Assembly (NCBI GenBank): GCA_946807835.1
Contig: OX327697.1
Coordinates: 14,270,001-14,334,000, forward strand
DNA: 64,000 bases
DNA from: Ailanthus altissimus
Taxonomy: Eukaryota; Streptophyta; Magnoliopsida; Sapindales; Simaroubaceae
Direction: 5' to 3'
The translations under genes and the position numbers were made by a program. This document shows, piece by piece, positions 13,430 through 25,743 of the stretch (positions are counted from its first letter, which is position 1; every line of letters begins with the position of its first letter). The notes beneath the pieces are model-generated. The model made no database searches and was not told where the DNA came from. It was given only the letters and a program-made list of their open reading frames with translations.

Positions 13430-14242
13430 TGTGTTAAAAATTCATACTTGCGTTAAAATTTACACTCCAATCCAAAACTTAAATTAAATAATTAATACTA
13501 ACAAATAATAAAAATATAAAATTAAAAATAAAATATTAAAAATTTATAATAATTCAATTTTTATAAATTTACGTTTACTTTTTAAGATGAACAATATATC
13601 TGACATTGTACTATAACTCAAAATCATATATAAAATATAATTATAAAAATATATACTCTCGACACACTGTTTCTCTTTAGATAATTTTTTTTTTCTTTAC
13701 AATAGTTTCTCTCTCCAAACACTTCTCTCTTTTAAATTGTTATTATTCCTTTTTATCTTTCTTTTTATCTGAAGAGAATAAAAAAGAATTTGATTGATTT
13801 GAGACCTAGAACCGAACTCCTCTTATAGAGACTGAATTCTCATTCTGTCCATCCTTAAAATTAGGGCTTTTCCTTCTCCGTTTTAAGTTTAGATTTTATC
13901 GGTAATAGAGGAGATGATGATTCTATTTTAATCAGGAACAGGATAAATTCTACTCTATTTAGGAGAAGGAGTCCGAATGAAAACCAGATTTGACATGCCC
14001 GAGAAACAGTCGAACAAGAGGAAGAAAAACGAGAGGAAAAAGAAGTTTGGTAAGCAAATTTGAATTGTTCAAAAACGGTACCATGTTTAAGTTTTTAAAA
14101 AGAAAATTACGAATGTGCCTTTAATATGTTTCGCATGGGCTTTGAATGTTAACTTCTGAAAATTATCATTCTACTCCCTCTTCTTTACCTAAAATGCATT
14201 ATAGACCAATAACTTTACATATTCATTTTTAGTTTTATTACA
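13430..14242 (-). mobile_element. 3' LTR of copia element B
   Basis: About 813 bp. It aligns colinearly with 18366-19156. Shared stretches include GAATGAAAACCA and CCTAAAATGCATTATAGACC, and both have a pyrimidine-rich run and a GAGGAAGA-rich segment. It ends TTATTACA on the + strand. The two LTRs are visibly diverged, so the insertion is old. Confidence 0.75.
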
Positions 14243-15030
14243 TTTTAATCCCGTATTAGTGCAATACTCCTTCTTCAACTCAGATTTTCTTTATGCTGCT
14301 TACCTCTTATTAATATGCAACAAACTTAAACATATCTTACCCTTATTCATGAAAAGTATCTCTATTCTCAAATTATTAGAATTTTCTTTAATGTTTATCT
14401 TCTTCTCATTCACTATTTTACTAGAAACTCAACTCTTTGAAATAGTGGTATTTCACATTCACATGCTTGATTCTATCATTGAGTGTCTAATTTTTACAAA
14501 GATAAATAGTTGTTTGATTATCTAAAAATATTGTTAATACTAATCTGATCATATTAAGTTTATGAACCAATCCCTATAGCCATACATTGCCTACTAGTCT
14601 TTGTCTTAAACCTTTATCTCAGACCTCTATTTTGAATCTTTATCTCAGACTTTTATTTTAGGCCTCTATCTTAGCTCTTTCTATTGGGCCTCTGTCTTAG
14701 ATCTCTATTCTTGGACCTTTGTCTTGGATTTTTGTCTTAGACCTTTGTTTGTTGATCTTATGTAGGTTCATGATCAGTTTAAGACTTGGATCATCTTCTA
14801 GTTTAGATTGTATATTATTTTGAAAAGTAGTTTGGGATTGTAACTTTATCTTAAGGTGAGATCCCTCTACCATACTTTGAGTTTTTCTTAACTTATTTAC
14901 TTTCACATAGTTATTTCATGAGTAATCACCAATTAAAAGATAGAAAATACCTATTACTATCATGTGTTGCTATATTTGTTGGCCTCTATAAGTCAGTATA
15001 GATGGATTCTAAAACTTCATATGTCTTGTA
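14243..15030 (-). pseudogene. Element B internal remnant, integrase side
   Basis: Reading leftward from 15030, translation gives an integrase-like SIYTDL...GNRYFLS block (about 15020-14945) with a stop replacing a residue. Low-complexity coding sequence rich in K, R, D and Q follows (about 14906-14600). RT and RNase H catalytic motifs are not seen. The block is the continuation of 17143-18352, from which it was separated by insertion of solo LTR A2. Confidence 0.6.
14600..14760. repeat. Short-period tandem repeat in element B
   Basis: Irregular repetition of a unit of about 13-16 bases resembling TTAGACCTCTATC or TTGTCTTAGACC. On the minus strand it encodes a run of basic and acidic residues (for example KTKIQDKGPRIEI). 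It lies where the integrase C-terminus or the integrase-RT linker would be expected. Confidence 0.6.
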
Positions 15031-15035
15031 ATTAT

Positions 15036-15582
15036 TGTTGGGGAATCAAATATATGTGGGTGTATGTATATGCAATTGTGTCTATTGCTTAAAATACGTA
15101 TCACATACGAATTTAATGCGGCGGAAGCGTAAAATTATAATAAACACAATAAATTAATATATTAATCACATTAATTATTAGTAGTATAGAGAACTCACCT
15201 TAACGTATAACGTTATACACATATTTTTTTCGGAGTTCGCATAAAGACTAACTCGCGGGCAGTTCTAATCACCAACACGGTGGACTTGGTGAGCTATAAC
15301 AACAGCCCTATACACATCACTGGGTTTAACTATTAAACCCCAAAAATGGGCGGGTGTGTTTTCATCATTTTCTCCAAAAGGATAAAAAATGGAGAGTTTG
15401 AAGCAATCCACTATTGCTTCAAATGAAATCGTAAAGAAAAATGAAATAATTTTATTTTTTCCTTTTTTTTTTCTTCTTCTTTTCCTTCCATTTCCCCTTC
15501 TTTCTCTTTTCTCTCCATTTTCGTTTCTTTTTATCTCGGCCAAAATGACCAACACCCATCCAAACTCATCTTTCTCTCTCTT

Positions 15583-15616
<34 letters not shown>

Positions 15617-17142
15617 TAATATGAATAATGGGTGCCAACTATTTGGCACCCAAAAATAATATTATTATATATAATACAATATAATAAGAGAGATATTTTG
15701 ATTATTTAACTATTAAATAATTAAAGTATGAAATGACCATTTTGCCCCTCATAAATAGTTACCAAGTTTACCCCTAGTGTGTCATACCAAATTCTACACT
15801 TGGGTAAATTTAACTGAGAGTTCACAATGCACCACGTGTCATAATATAATTAGCAAATAACAATTATTGACTAATTGTTGTATTTAACACTTAAATAAAG
15901 ACACGCACACATTCCTATAGTAGTGCTAAATATTGTTGGACTAAACACTTTAATTCGGTATGCTGCACCAATGCACAACGAGTACATTTCATATCGTGGG
16001 ACTCTCTAAGACCTACGCCCAATTCGTCAAATGAAAATATTTCATGAGTTCATGAGCAATGCCCCACGCACACGTCATGGATATACAAATCAGCGCGTTG
16101 AACCATGCAAGTTGAAGTTACAACGCATATGTATAATTCTTCCGTCATGATATCCTGGATGTATGGGGATATAGATTATCACTATCAAATCCCCTAGTAC
16201 TCATCTATGTCTTATCTTTAGACTCGTATCTCAGTGAACAATATGTGCAAACTCCTTTGCTATATTGTTCTACCCTGACGGAACTCTTTCCCGGGATTGA
16301 TGCTTGTGGCCACAAGACTTTCTAAGATACAATCTCAAAGCATATGGATATCAAACTCCCTATGCGAGCTGACGGATCCCATATTTGTACACACCGAACT
16401 CCATAAGCATCGGACCATACCCAGCGACACCCAGCGGTTACAAACCATGAAACGTCTATGACATGCATAGAATCAAAGTATGGTGGATCACTTATAAGCC
16501 TACCGTGATACTCAGGTCAAAGGACTACGTATACTACTCAACTCGAGAGGACCCTTCGTTGATAACTTACATAGGGTGTCTATCGGAGGCCCTCGTGAGT
16601 CTATCACATATCCAGTCCTAACTAGATATCTATGTCAATACGAGCTCCAAGCTCACAGTTGGCTAGGAACGACCATCTATACTCTATAGGTACGACATAT
16701 GCTGATCTATATTAAAAGTATCCACCGACAGATCCGCATCGGCAGAAATAGATCAGGGATAATTATTCGAGAACATACTTGTGTAACTAGCATTTTCTAG
16801 CACCTGATTGTAACTCTTGCAACTATGCAGTTACTAGTATATTCCTAAGTCTATGTCCTATTATAGACAAAGTTCCAACTCTTGGATCTGCTGAGTATTA
16901 TAACCAGCTAACACTTAGCTGTGCTAACATTTAGCATATATATCTCTCAGCGTGGTTTACTATGAGCCCTTATATAAACTCCTTTAGATCTTATCCGAAC
17001 TCGTTCAGATCTATAATGTTTGTAATGTTATATTACATAATACCATATAAATTGGTATTATCAATTTAATGAGAATGTACACTTGTATAAATACACAAGT
17101 ATATGTACATTAAGGGATAACACATAAGCATAAACCATAACA
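15036..17142 (-). mobile_element. Solo LTR A2 (family A), TSD ATTAT
   Basis: A 2,107-bp LTR with TG...CA ends (TGTTGGGGAATC ... CCATAACA), flanked by a perfect 5-bp target duplication ATTAT (15031-15035 and 17143-17147). No internal region is present. Element B integrase sequence continues on both sides, so this is a solo LTR left by LTR-LTR recombination. It contains an (AAT)n microsatellite at about 15585-15620. Its orientation matches A1. Confidence 0.92.
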
Positions 17143-18352
17143 ATTATTGGTGTTGAAACTAACTTGGCGTTACTTTTCAAATGTACAGTATCATAGAATT
17201 CTAGCCCAACTAGCTTTTTATTCCCAATGAGATATTCTTTTCTCAATTGCGGTAAGCTTAGTTTCCCTATATAGCCTAATCTTCTATGCTACAATTTAGT
17301 CTCATTGTACCTTACAAAGCAGTAGGAATAATATGTCTAGTGACAGTACTTCTTTCTAAAATATACATATCAACTTGCTTAGTATCCTTCACCATAAGTA
17401 TATAACTTTTACTTATCCTCAATTATCCATTTTTAATTTTACAAGTGTATTCTGATTCATCTAAAATCCCTAAAATATTAGGTTTTTATTTAATTAAGGA
17501 ACATGCCTTACATCTTTTCAAGATCCTTTTTGTTCCGTCATATAATTTTATAGGAATTGTACCTATCTTAATTACTTTGCATGAATTACTATTCCCTATT
17601 AGTACCTTACCCCTTTATATTTTTCATACGATTCAAACCAGTCATTGTTAAGACTCATATGGTAAGCACATCTGAAATCAAAGACCCAATCTTTCAAATT
17701 TTTCTCTGTTGAAACTGTGAGAACTTTTTAACTGGCATAACCAACAGATGTTATCGTTACATCCACATATAGTGAACCTTTTTTTTAAAAAAAAAATTTA
17801 GTTCTTTTATTGTAGTTTCTCTTTAAGTGCACTTTATTTTCACAAAAATAGTACTTTCTTTCACTAATCTTTGACTTAAACCTAGATTTTCTTGTATACT
17901 TCTTTTTTTTTCTCTAGTCTTTCTCTAGCAAACAACTTTTTTTTTCCATTATCTTTCTTCTCATTTTTTATTTCTTGTTCTTTTAATCTTAATGCAATCA
18001 AACAATCTTCTAAGGTAAGACTTTCTTTACCATATTTAATTATTGATTTTACTTTCTAATAAAAACTTGACAATAAATTTAAAAGAATAACAACCAATTC
18101 TTAACACTGATTGCTTTATCAATATTTTCCAAGTCTATACAAATCTTCTTGAATTCATTAACATTCACTAGTAAACCTTTAGAGGGATCCATCTAAAAGC
18201 CAAATAATCTTTTTTTTTTAGAAGAAGTTTACTAAATAAAAATTTAGAAATAAATTGGTTGTTAAACTTCTCCACCTTAAACTTTGTGGTCTCTATTATT
18301 TAGATTTTTGACAAATTATCCTTAAATCTTCTTTAAATCTTTCTAACATTCT
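17143..18352 (-). pseudogene. Element B gag, protease and pre-integrase remnant
   Basis: Reading right to left: a gag domain of UBN2 type (about 18260-17990, with YGKESLTLEDC-like sequence); a protease-region block WVFDFRCAYHMSLNNDWF near 17690-17640, in which the DSG-type catalytic motif reads DFR; a long degraded stretch; and the gag-pre-integrase block LRKEYLIGNKKLVGLEF near 17245-17190. Stops and frameshifts are frequent. The sequence then breaks at the A2 insertion. Confidence 0.8.
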
Positions 18353-18364
18353 GCTCTGATACCA
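18353..18364 (-). other. Primer-binding site of element B
   Basis: The + strand reads GCTCTGATACCA, the reverse complement of the initiator-Met tRNA copia PBS, immediately inside the right-hand (5') LTR. Confidence 0.88.
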
Positions 18365-18365
18365 C

Positions 18366-19156
18366 AATTAAAATTTTGTGCTGTGATATTACTATTATAA
18401 ATTTGTGCTTTGATATCAATATTAAAAATTTGCATTCCAATTTAAGACTCAAAATCTAAGAATTAAAACCAACAAACAACAAAGAAATAAAATTGAAAAT
18501 AAAATACTTGAGATTTATAGTGACTCGATCCCCATGAACCAATGTTTACTCCTTAAGCTAAGCAAAATGCTTAGTACTACACTATAACTTAAAATTATAA
18601 AGAGAATAGAATTATAGAAACTTGTGCTATTGCAATACACATAATTTTTCTCTATAAATTGTCATTCTCTCTCTCTCTCTTTTTACTTGAAGAGAATGGA
18701 AAAGAACTAAATTAATTTGAGACCCAGAACATCTCATTTTATCATGACCAAGTTCTTATTTTCTCGTCTTGAATTAGGGCTTTTTCTTCTCTATTTTAGG
18801 TTTTGATTTCATCATTAATGGAGGACTTGATGATTTCATTTTGATCCGGGACAAGAAAGAAAAATCCTGCTCTGTTTAGAAGAAGGAATCCAAATGAAAA
18901 CCAAATTTGATTTAGCCGATAATTAGTTGAACAAAAGGAAGAAAAATGAGAGGAAGAAGAAGAAGTTTGGTGAGAAATTTGAATTGTTCAAAATGGTACC
19001 AATTTTAAGTTCTCTAAAAAAATTATGAATGTACCATTAATGATGTTTTGCATTTTGGGCTTTAAATGCCGGTTTTTAAAAATTATCATAAGGTCCCTCT
19101 TCTTTACCTAAAATGCATTATAGACCAATAACTTTACAAATTTTATAATTTTATCA
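18366..19156 (-). mobile_element. 5' LTR of copia element B
   Basis: The partner of 13430-14242, with the same order of blocks. It ends TTTTATCA on the + strand. It contains a CT-rich microsatellite at about 18665-18683. The left boundary is approximate. Confidence 0.72.
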
Positions 19157-19633
19157 AAATTTTATCAAAAAGTAAATTATAAGTGATAGAGAAGGAATTT
19201 TTAATATAGGGCTACCCTTCTAGACATTTAATAAAATTATGCCACTTATTTTAGATATTTATATTGTACAAAGGTGTTGTAGCTATAAAATTATAATGGT
19301 TGTGAGAAAAGAATGTGAATGTTTAATAAACACTAAATCAAAGAGTGAAAGTTATAATTATTAAATACTTTAGTGTTAGTAAAAACACTTTATATTATAT
19401 GAACTTATGTTATCTCTCATTTATTTTTTATTGATTCATTAAATAATGAGATATTATTAAATTTTTTGATAGATAGTATGATAGGAGAACAAGGTATAAG
19501 AGTTATGAGTGTAACAATGTTAATGTTGGTTCAATTAAAATAAAATAAGTGAGAAATGGATAAAAGAGGTAGGTATGGGTAGGGTATGGCGGGGCAAACT
19601 CTTGAGTCTTTTTACTTTAAGACATGAGAGTAG
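19157..19633. other. Spacer between elements B and C, no gene seen
   Basis: AT-rich DNA. The last five bases, AGTAG (19629-19633), are the left target duplication of element C. Confidence 0.6.
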
Positions 19634-21776
19634 TGCTGAAAAATTTAAGGGTATTTCAAAATAAACAAAGTAAAGATAAGTATAAGACATAACAAAAAAG
19701 CTAAAGAAGGGAGTAAGAACTAACATTAGCGTCACGGCCTAAGTAATTTCGGGCTGCGGTGCTAGAAGAATGGCATAGGCAGTAGCCATGTGTTGCAGTA
19801 TAACTATCCTAGGTCGCGACGCCAACTTATACTAGTGCACGGGCATCGTGGTTTGGGCAATCTAAGCCGAACTGCTAATGGCTAGATATGACCTTTCCAA
19901 CTAGTCACCTTGAGCAACCAACTTTGTGACTCTTGAAAAAGGTTTGGTGGTTGTATGAACAATAACATTTTCACTATAAATTGTTGGTCTTTCTCAAATA
20001 AAATGTGATATATATTTTTGGTCTTGAAATGCTCATCATAATCTTGTCTTGACCAACACATAAATTCAAAAGTATTTACTTATTGTCTAAGAAAGTTGCA
20101 TTTGATAGTGCATTCTTCATTCTTATATTTTTCAATCTTATCATTGAATTCCATAGGCTATATTTTCATTCAACCTATTTGTACCAAAATTACATTCTTG
20201 TAGAGGCAGAAATAGTCTCAAGGACAATGCTTAGTATACCTTGACAAATGATAAGGGCAAATTTGTCATATATTTTCTCATATTTTTATTTTGATATTTT
20301 ATGGTTTTATAAGAATAAATGACTATTTAGGTGTATTATTGTTATTTATAGGGACTTGAATTAAATTTAAAGAAAGAATGCAAAAACAGGGACTAAAATG
20401 CAAGATTTTCAAAATATAAGTTTATCGCTCCGGCGCCACAAGGATTTTCACCCCAGTGCTGGAACAGTGATCAAAATAAGAAAATCAAAAAGACGACCTG
20501 TTGAAGTCACAACTGGCTCCTCAGCGCTAGACCTTCATCGCGCCAGCGACAGTCCAGCGCCTCAATGCTATTTCTTTATCACGCCAGCGATGGGACAACA
20601 CTCCAGTGCCATCATTCCACTGCTCTAGTGATGAGACCTTATACACGTAGCGCCCCAGCGACAGAACGCAGCGCTCCAACGGTAGTGCGAGTCCTAGTCC
20701 GATGTGAATTGAGATTTTCAAGCTCATATCAATCCCTATAAAAAACCCCTCGACCCCAAACATTAAAAATCAACCTATGGACCCCAAGACACATTCAAGA
20801 ACACCAAGAATACAAAGCACGAGTCTTGGAGAGCAATAGCAGTTTAATTGAAGCAACTTTAGAGAGAGATTCAAGGCGTTCTTCAGCATTAAGAGTATCT
20901 TAGGCAGCGTAATCAAGATAAATTCGATGTCTATATCGATTTGCTATTGATTGTATCATGATTTATTATTATTTTTACTACTATTCTCTTATACCCATGA
21001 ACTAAATTTATTTTCTAGGGTTAATTCTTGAACTCAATATGTGTGCTTAATTGCAATATCCTTTGAATATTTAATAAACTTAGTTCCTTGATATTCAAAT
21101 TATTTGATCTTAATACTTCAATATATCTGGCCAATATATGGTGAATGAGTTGGTAATATTATTGATAAACTCGGAAGAGGAATCATAATATTTAGACCTG
21201 GGTAATTTGATGCATGATTGTAGAGTAACATTCAATGTTGCATATACAAGTTTCAATTTATGATAGGAATATACCTAATTGGCATGTATGATCAATAAGA
21301 CTTAATCTTAATAAATCTTAATTTATTACAAGTACCATAGGAATATAGGTATTTAGTAAATTAAGGTATACTTGCATGACCTTGGAAGAGGCTTGTAAAT
21401 ACATTAGTGTCTTGATCAATAACAAAGACTAAGGGAGTTAAATATTAGAAGATTAATCATTAGAAAGCATATTGAGGGATAATATTAATCCTAGGTTTTC
21501 TCTACATTGCTATCACTTAATTTTCTTTATATTGTGTCATTGATTTTATATTTTCTACATTCATTCTTAGTTTTTTTTTTTTTTTTTTGAATAATTATTA
21601 GAGAGATATAATTTTAGTACTTGGTTAGAAAGTAAAAATTATCCCTGTAGGTTCGACATCCAACTATTTAGTCCCTTTATTACTTGCATACGATAGTGTA
21701 TACTTGCACTCAATTTATATATAAATATCGCATCAACAAACATCTGACACTACATTCGAAATCCATTTTTCCAATA
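19634..21776 (+). mobile_element. 5' LTR of copia element C, split by a nested solo LTR
   Basis: The LTR proper is 19634-20248 plus about 21741-21776, after removing the nested element and one TSD copy. It begins TGCTGAAAAATTTAAGG, matching TGTTGGAAACTTTAATAG in the 3' LTR. A GC-rich tract lies at about 19725-19870 (CGTCACGGCC, GGGCTGCGGTGCTAG, GTCGCGACGCC). Confidence 0.85.
20249..21735 (+). mobile_element. Solo LTR, Ty3/gypsy (Tat/Athila-like), TSD ACAAA
   Basis: A 1,487-bp element that begins TGATAAGGGC, ends ATCGCATCA, and is flanked by a perfect 5-bp duplication ACAAA (20244-20248 and 21736-21740). It lies inside the 5' LTR of element C, whose sequence resumes on the right. The 3' part (ATCCCTGTAGGTTCGACATC near 21642, then CTTGCATACGATAGTG) resembles the U5 end seen in plant Tat/Athila-type LTRs, hence the tentative class. 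There is a TATA-like CTATAAAAA at 20735-20743. A GC-rich tract (about 20427-20690) repeats GCGCC and CAGCG phrases. The orientation is inferred from the TATA box and the U5-like end. Confidence 0.85.
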
Positions 21777-22700
21777 ATATTAAGATTATTTCTATGGATG
21801 AAACATCGAATGTATCATTGTTGGCTGTTGCTAAGCCCTTATTAAAAAGCAACCAAAATTCCCATTTAATAAGAAGCACTTCAAACAATGGAAAAATCGA
21901 ATGTATAACATTTTGAATGTTATGAATTTGGCAGAATATCTCACACAACAGCCTTCGAAACCTAACATAGATAACTACATATAGTTATTTCTAAAATAAA
22001 ATAAGACAAATAAGATATGTCATAACACCATTTTAAACACCTTCTCTAATGAGTTATATGTTGTTTATTCTACTTACAAAAATGTACATGAGATTTAGGC
22101 ACAACTAGAGAAAAAGTATAGCATAGAAGATATTGGTGTAAAACAATATGTTATTATCAATTTCTTAAATTTTAAAATGCCTAAAGAGAAGAAAGCTACT
22201 TCTCAAATACATGATTTTCATTTGCTGATGAATGATTTGAAGAATGAGAACATCATTCTCCCAGAACTTTTTGTGGCTGGTTGCTTAGTTGAAAAATTAC
22301 TAGATTTTTAAAAAGATTATAAGAAAAGCAACAAGCACAAAATAAAGCACATGAAGTTAGATGATGAAATCATTCATATCAGAATTGAAGAAAAGATTCT
22401 CCAAAGGTAGAAAAATAAGAAGGCCAAATAAATTATTTCTTAGGCTAATTTAGTTAAAAAGGATGTTACTCAAAGGGAGAAGCATTCCAAACCTATAAAC
22501 AAGTAATACTTCAAGAATTTAAATTTCTCATTCAAGAAGAAAGATAATTGTTATATTTGTGGTAAAATTAGTAATTTTGCTAACCAATGTAAGTACAAAA
22601 AAAAAAGATAAAATGGGAGATAAGAAATCTCATAAGGCTAATTTGATCAAGGGAGATGAAATCATTACTGCTGTTGTGGTTTCCTAAATGACATAGTTGC
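21777..22700 (+). pseudogene. Element C gag remnant
   Basis: Translates, with several frame changes, to a copia gag (nucleocapsid precursor): NILNVMNLAEYL near 21905, QLEKKYSIEDIGVKQY near 22103, LMNDLKNENIILPELF near 22226, and a CCHC zinc knuckle CYICGKISNFANQCK near 22552-22596, in which the usual GH before the last spacing is changed. No open frame longer than about 75 codons survives. Confidence 0.82.
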
Positions 22701-25305
22701 AATTGGCAACAAAGAATTTGGTAACAGATTCTGGATCCGCAAGACACATATGTGGTGATAGAAATATTTTCCTATGACTATGTTCATGCAAGTGAGGGAG
22801 AAAAATAAGTTTATCTTAGTGATTCCCATTTACACTTGTAGTGGGAAAAGAAATTTTTTTTCTCAAAGTTAACTTCTAAAAAGATACTTGCATTGAACAA
22901 TGTGCTCTATTTTCTTAACATTAGATACAATTTTATTTCTATATTTATGCTTGACAAAGCTAGTATAAAAAGTCTCATTTTTTAAGGAGACAAACTTGTA
23001 ATGACCAAAAATCGGGTTTGTGTTGAAAGGGGATATTGCTCCAATAATTTGTTCAAGCTTAATGTACTTTGACACAGTTATGAATAAAGATAGTAATTCT
23101 TCTACTTATATTGTTGACTCCATTGGTGTATGGCATAATAGACTTAGTAATTTAAATTATTCTTATTTAAAGAAAATGGAAGATATTGGTTTACTTCTTA
23201 ATATGAACATGCAAAAGGTTCATAAATGTGATGTGTGTGGAATCTAAATTCACAAAGAAAAATTATAAATCAAGAGAAATTGAGTTACTTAGTTTAATTC
23301 ATAGTGACTTGAGTGCTTTAATGGATACCATCACTGGATGAGGTAAAAGGTTCTATATAATCTTTATTGATGATTTTTCAAGATATTCTAAAATATATCT
23401 ATTAAGAAATAAAGATGAATCATATGAAACATTCTTTTTCTTTAAACAAAAAATTAAAAATTAACTTAGAAAGAAAATCAAAAGATTAATAACTGGTAGA
23501 AATGGAGAATATGTATCCAATTTATTTAATGCCTATTGTGAGGACAATAATATTATACATGAAATTACACCTCTATATTCACCTAACTTAAATAGGGTTG
23601 TTGAAAGAAAAAAAATAGAACTTTAAAGGACATGATAAATGCTATTTTAGGGCACCAATGAATTTTTGGGGAAAGTATTGCTTATTGCTTGCCACCTACA
23701 AAATAGAATATCATATAAGAAAACTGGTAAGACAACATATGAGTTATGGATAGGCTATAAGCCTAATATATCATACCTCTAAATATGGGGATGTTTTGCA
23801 AAGGTTTTAATTCCTAATCTAAAAAGGAATTAAAACCTAAAATAGTTGATTGTATATTCATAAGATATACTAAAAACAATATTGTGTATAGATTTTTAGT
23901 ATTGAAAAATACAGATAAAATGTTTGATGCAAATACGATCATTGAATCCAAGAATGCTGAATGCTGAATACTTTGAAATAATTTTTCCTAAGAAAATCCA
24001 AAAATAAAAAATTATTACCTTAAGTAGAAGTGCAAAATAGTCTCCCAAAAAGTTCTAAAATTGAATTAGGGAGAAATAAAAGGATGAGGAAAGCCACTAA
24101 CCGTAGAAAAGATTTCTATGTCTTTCTTGCTGAAAAAGATCCTTAAACATTTAAAAAAACTCTAACATCTCATGATACTTCTTTATGGATAGAACCATGT
24201 ATGAAATATTATTGACTAATCTCCAGTAACCCAAACTATTAGATGTAAATGAATCTTAAAAAAAAAGTTAAAAGTTAATGGATCAATAGAAAAATATAAA
24301 GTAAGGTTAGTTACTAAAGGGTTCACACAAAAGAAAGATATAGATTACTTTGATACATATGCTCATGTAATAAGAATAATATCAATTAGAATCTTAGTTG
24401 CACTAGTTGCAATTCATGACTTATACATTCACCAAATAGATGTTAAATCCGCATTTTAAATGGAGATTTAAAAGAAGAAATTTACTTGATACAACCGGAA
24501 GGTTGTATAATTTTAGAAACGGAGCGTAAAGTATGCAAACTTGTGAAATCTTTATATGGTCTAAAATAGGCACCTAAATATTGGCATAGAAATTTTGATC
24601 AATCTTTAGTATCAAATGATTATATGATTAGTGACTCGACAAATGCGTCTATTTCAAATCTATTGATACTAAAATTTTTGCAATTATTTGTCTCTATGTA
24701 GATGATATGCTAATATTCATCCTAACATAGAAGTGATAGATGAGACCGAGTGATTTTTGTTTACAAATTTTGATATGAAGGATATGGGAGAAGTAAATGT
24801 AATATTTGGCATCAAGATAGTGAAAACTAGTAATGGTTTAAAATTTTTATAATTATTTATCTCTATGTGGATGATTTGCTAATATTCAGTCCTAACATAG
24901 AAGTGATAGATGAGACCAAGTGATTTCTCTTTACAAATTTTGATATGAAAGATATGGGAGAAGCAAATGTAATATTTGGGATCAAGATAGTGAAAACTAG
25001 TAATGGTCTAACATTATCCCAAGAACACTATGTTAAAAAAAATTCTTAAAGAAGTCTAAGTACATGGCATGCAAATCAGTGGGAATACCTTATGATGCTA
25101 AACTATTAATGAATAATGAACATAGTATTAATTAAATTCGATATACTTTAATTATTGGTAGTCTTATGTACTTAATGAATAGTTCTATGCCTGATATAGC
25201 TTATGCAGTAGGCAAACTGAGTAGATAAATTCAAAATCCAAGTAAAGAGCATTAAAGTGCGTTGAACAGACTTGTAAAATATTTGAAAGGTAGAAAGAAT
25301 TATGG
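22701..25305 (+). pseudogene. Element C pol remnant (protease, integrase, RT)
   Basis: Protease: VTDSGSARHICGD at about 22717-22757, with the active-site DSG retained. Pre-integrase HHCC region: WHNRLSNLNYSYLKK...HKCDVCGI at about 23130-23246. Integrase follows from about 23280 (IIFIDDFSRYSKIYLL near 23360). RT runs from about 24240 and contains two YVDD boxes because of a tandem duplication (24672-25010). The RT to RNase H connection MNSSMPDIAYAVGKLSR is near 25177-25227. Numerous stops and frameshifts are present. The TRIM element interrupts it at 25306. Confidence 0.85.
24672..25010 (+). repeat. Tandem duplication of ~170 bp spanning the RT catalytic box
   Basis: Unit 1 (24672-24840, 169 bp) and unit 2 (24841-25010, 170 bp) are adjacent direct copies that differ by one indel and a small number of substitutions. 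Each encodes the RT core LYVDDxLIF and the following KDMGEVNVIFGIKIVKTSNGL-like block, so the palm-domain catalytic motif is present twice. Confidence 0.9.
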
Positions 25306-25743
25306 TGTTATATCCTACATCACTCGAGCGAGTAAAGGAAAAATGCTTTATAAGATAGCAAAATAAGCTAAGTTAACTCGACACGTTTTGGGGTTGTGAT
25401 GGACCACAGTAACTCAGAAAAAATCCACCTTTGTAATGGCCTATAGCGATTAAGTGTGGGACAATATTGGTGCTTGGGGCCATCTATTACATTTAGTATC
25501 AGAGTTAAAGCTCGACTGGAGGTATGTGGATGTTGCTCTCTAAGTAGGGGAGATTGTGATATCCTACATCGCTTAGGCAAGTGAAGACAAAGTGCCTTAT
25601 AAGGACAACGAAAAATAAGCCAAGTTAACTCGACGCCCTTTGGGGCTATGATGGACCACTGTAACCCAGACAAAATACATCGTTATAATTGTCTACATCA
25701 ACTAAGTGTGGGAAAATATTAGTGCTCGGGGCTGTTTGTTACA
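25306..25743 (+). mobile_element. TRIM (miniature LTR retrotransposon), TSD TATGG
   Basis: Two short LTRs, 25306-25491 (186 bp) and 25555-25743 (189 bp), both begin TGTKATATCCTACATC and end TTACA. They flank an interior of only 63 bp. The interior begins with a PBS-like TTAGTATCAGAG (one change from the initiator-Met PBS) and ends with a purine-rich GTAGGGGAGAT polypurine tract. The whole is flanked by a perfect 5-bp duplication TATGG (25301-25305 and 25744-25748). It has no coding capacity, as expected for TRIMs, which move using proteins of other elements. It is nested in element C between RT and RNase H. Confidence 0.92.

Larger units (their letters stand above)
13430..19156 (-). mobile_element. 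Copia element B, complete in outline but internally reduced
   Basis: Two similar flanking blocks, 13430-14242 and about 18366-19156, act as LTRs, with a PBS just inside the right one, so the element reads right to left. Without the nested A2 LTR it is about 3.6 kb. The interior shows gag, protease-type, pre-integrase and early integrase motifs, but no RT or RNase H catalytic motif. It is therefore a deleted or non-autonomous copy. The TSD was not resolved because the exact LTR ends are uncertain. Confidence 0.75.

Noticed and set aside
15265..15619. Overlapping open frames on both strands with poly-Phe or poly-Lys
   Set aside because: They come from a pyrimidine-rich stretch and the AAT microsatellite inside solo LTR A2.
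20427..20690. GC-rich tract considered as a CpG-island promoter or captured gene exon
   Set aside because: No open frame or splice signals; similar tracts recur in other retroelements, so it is part of the elements.
25306..25743. TRIM considered as Cassandra (5S-bearing)
   Set aside because: No 5S rRNA-like internal promoter sequence was seen in either LTR.
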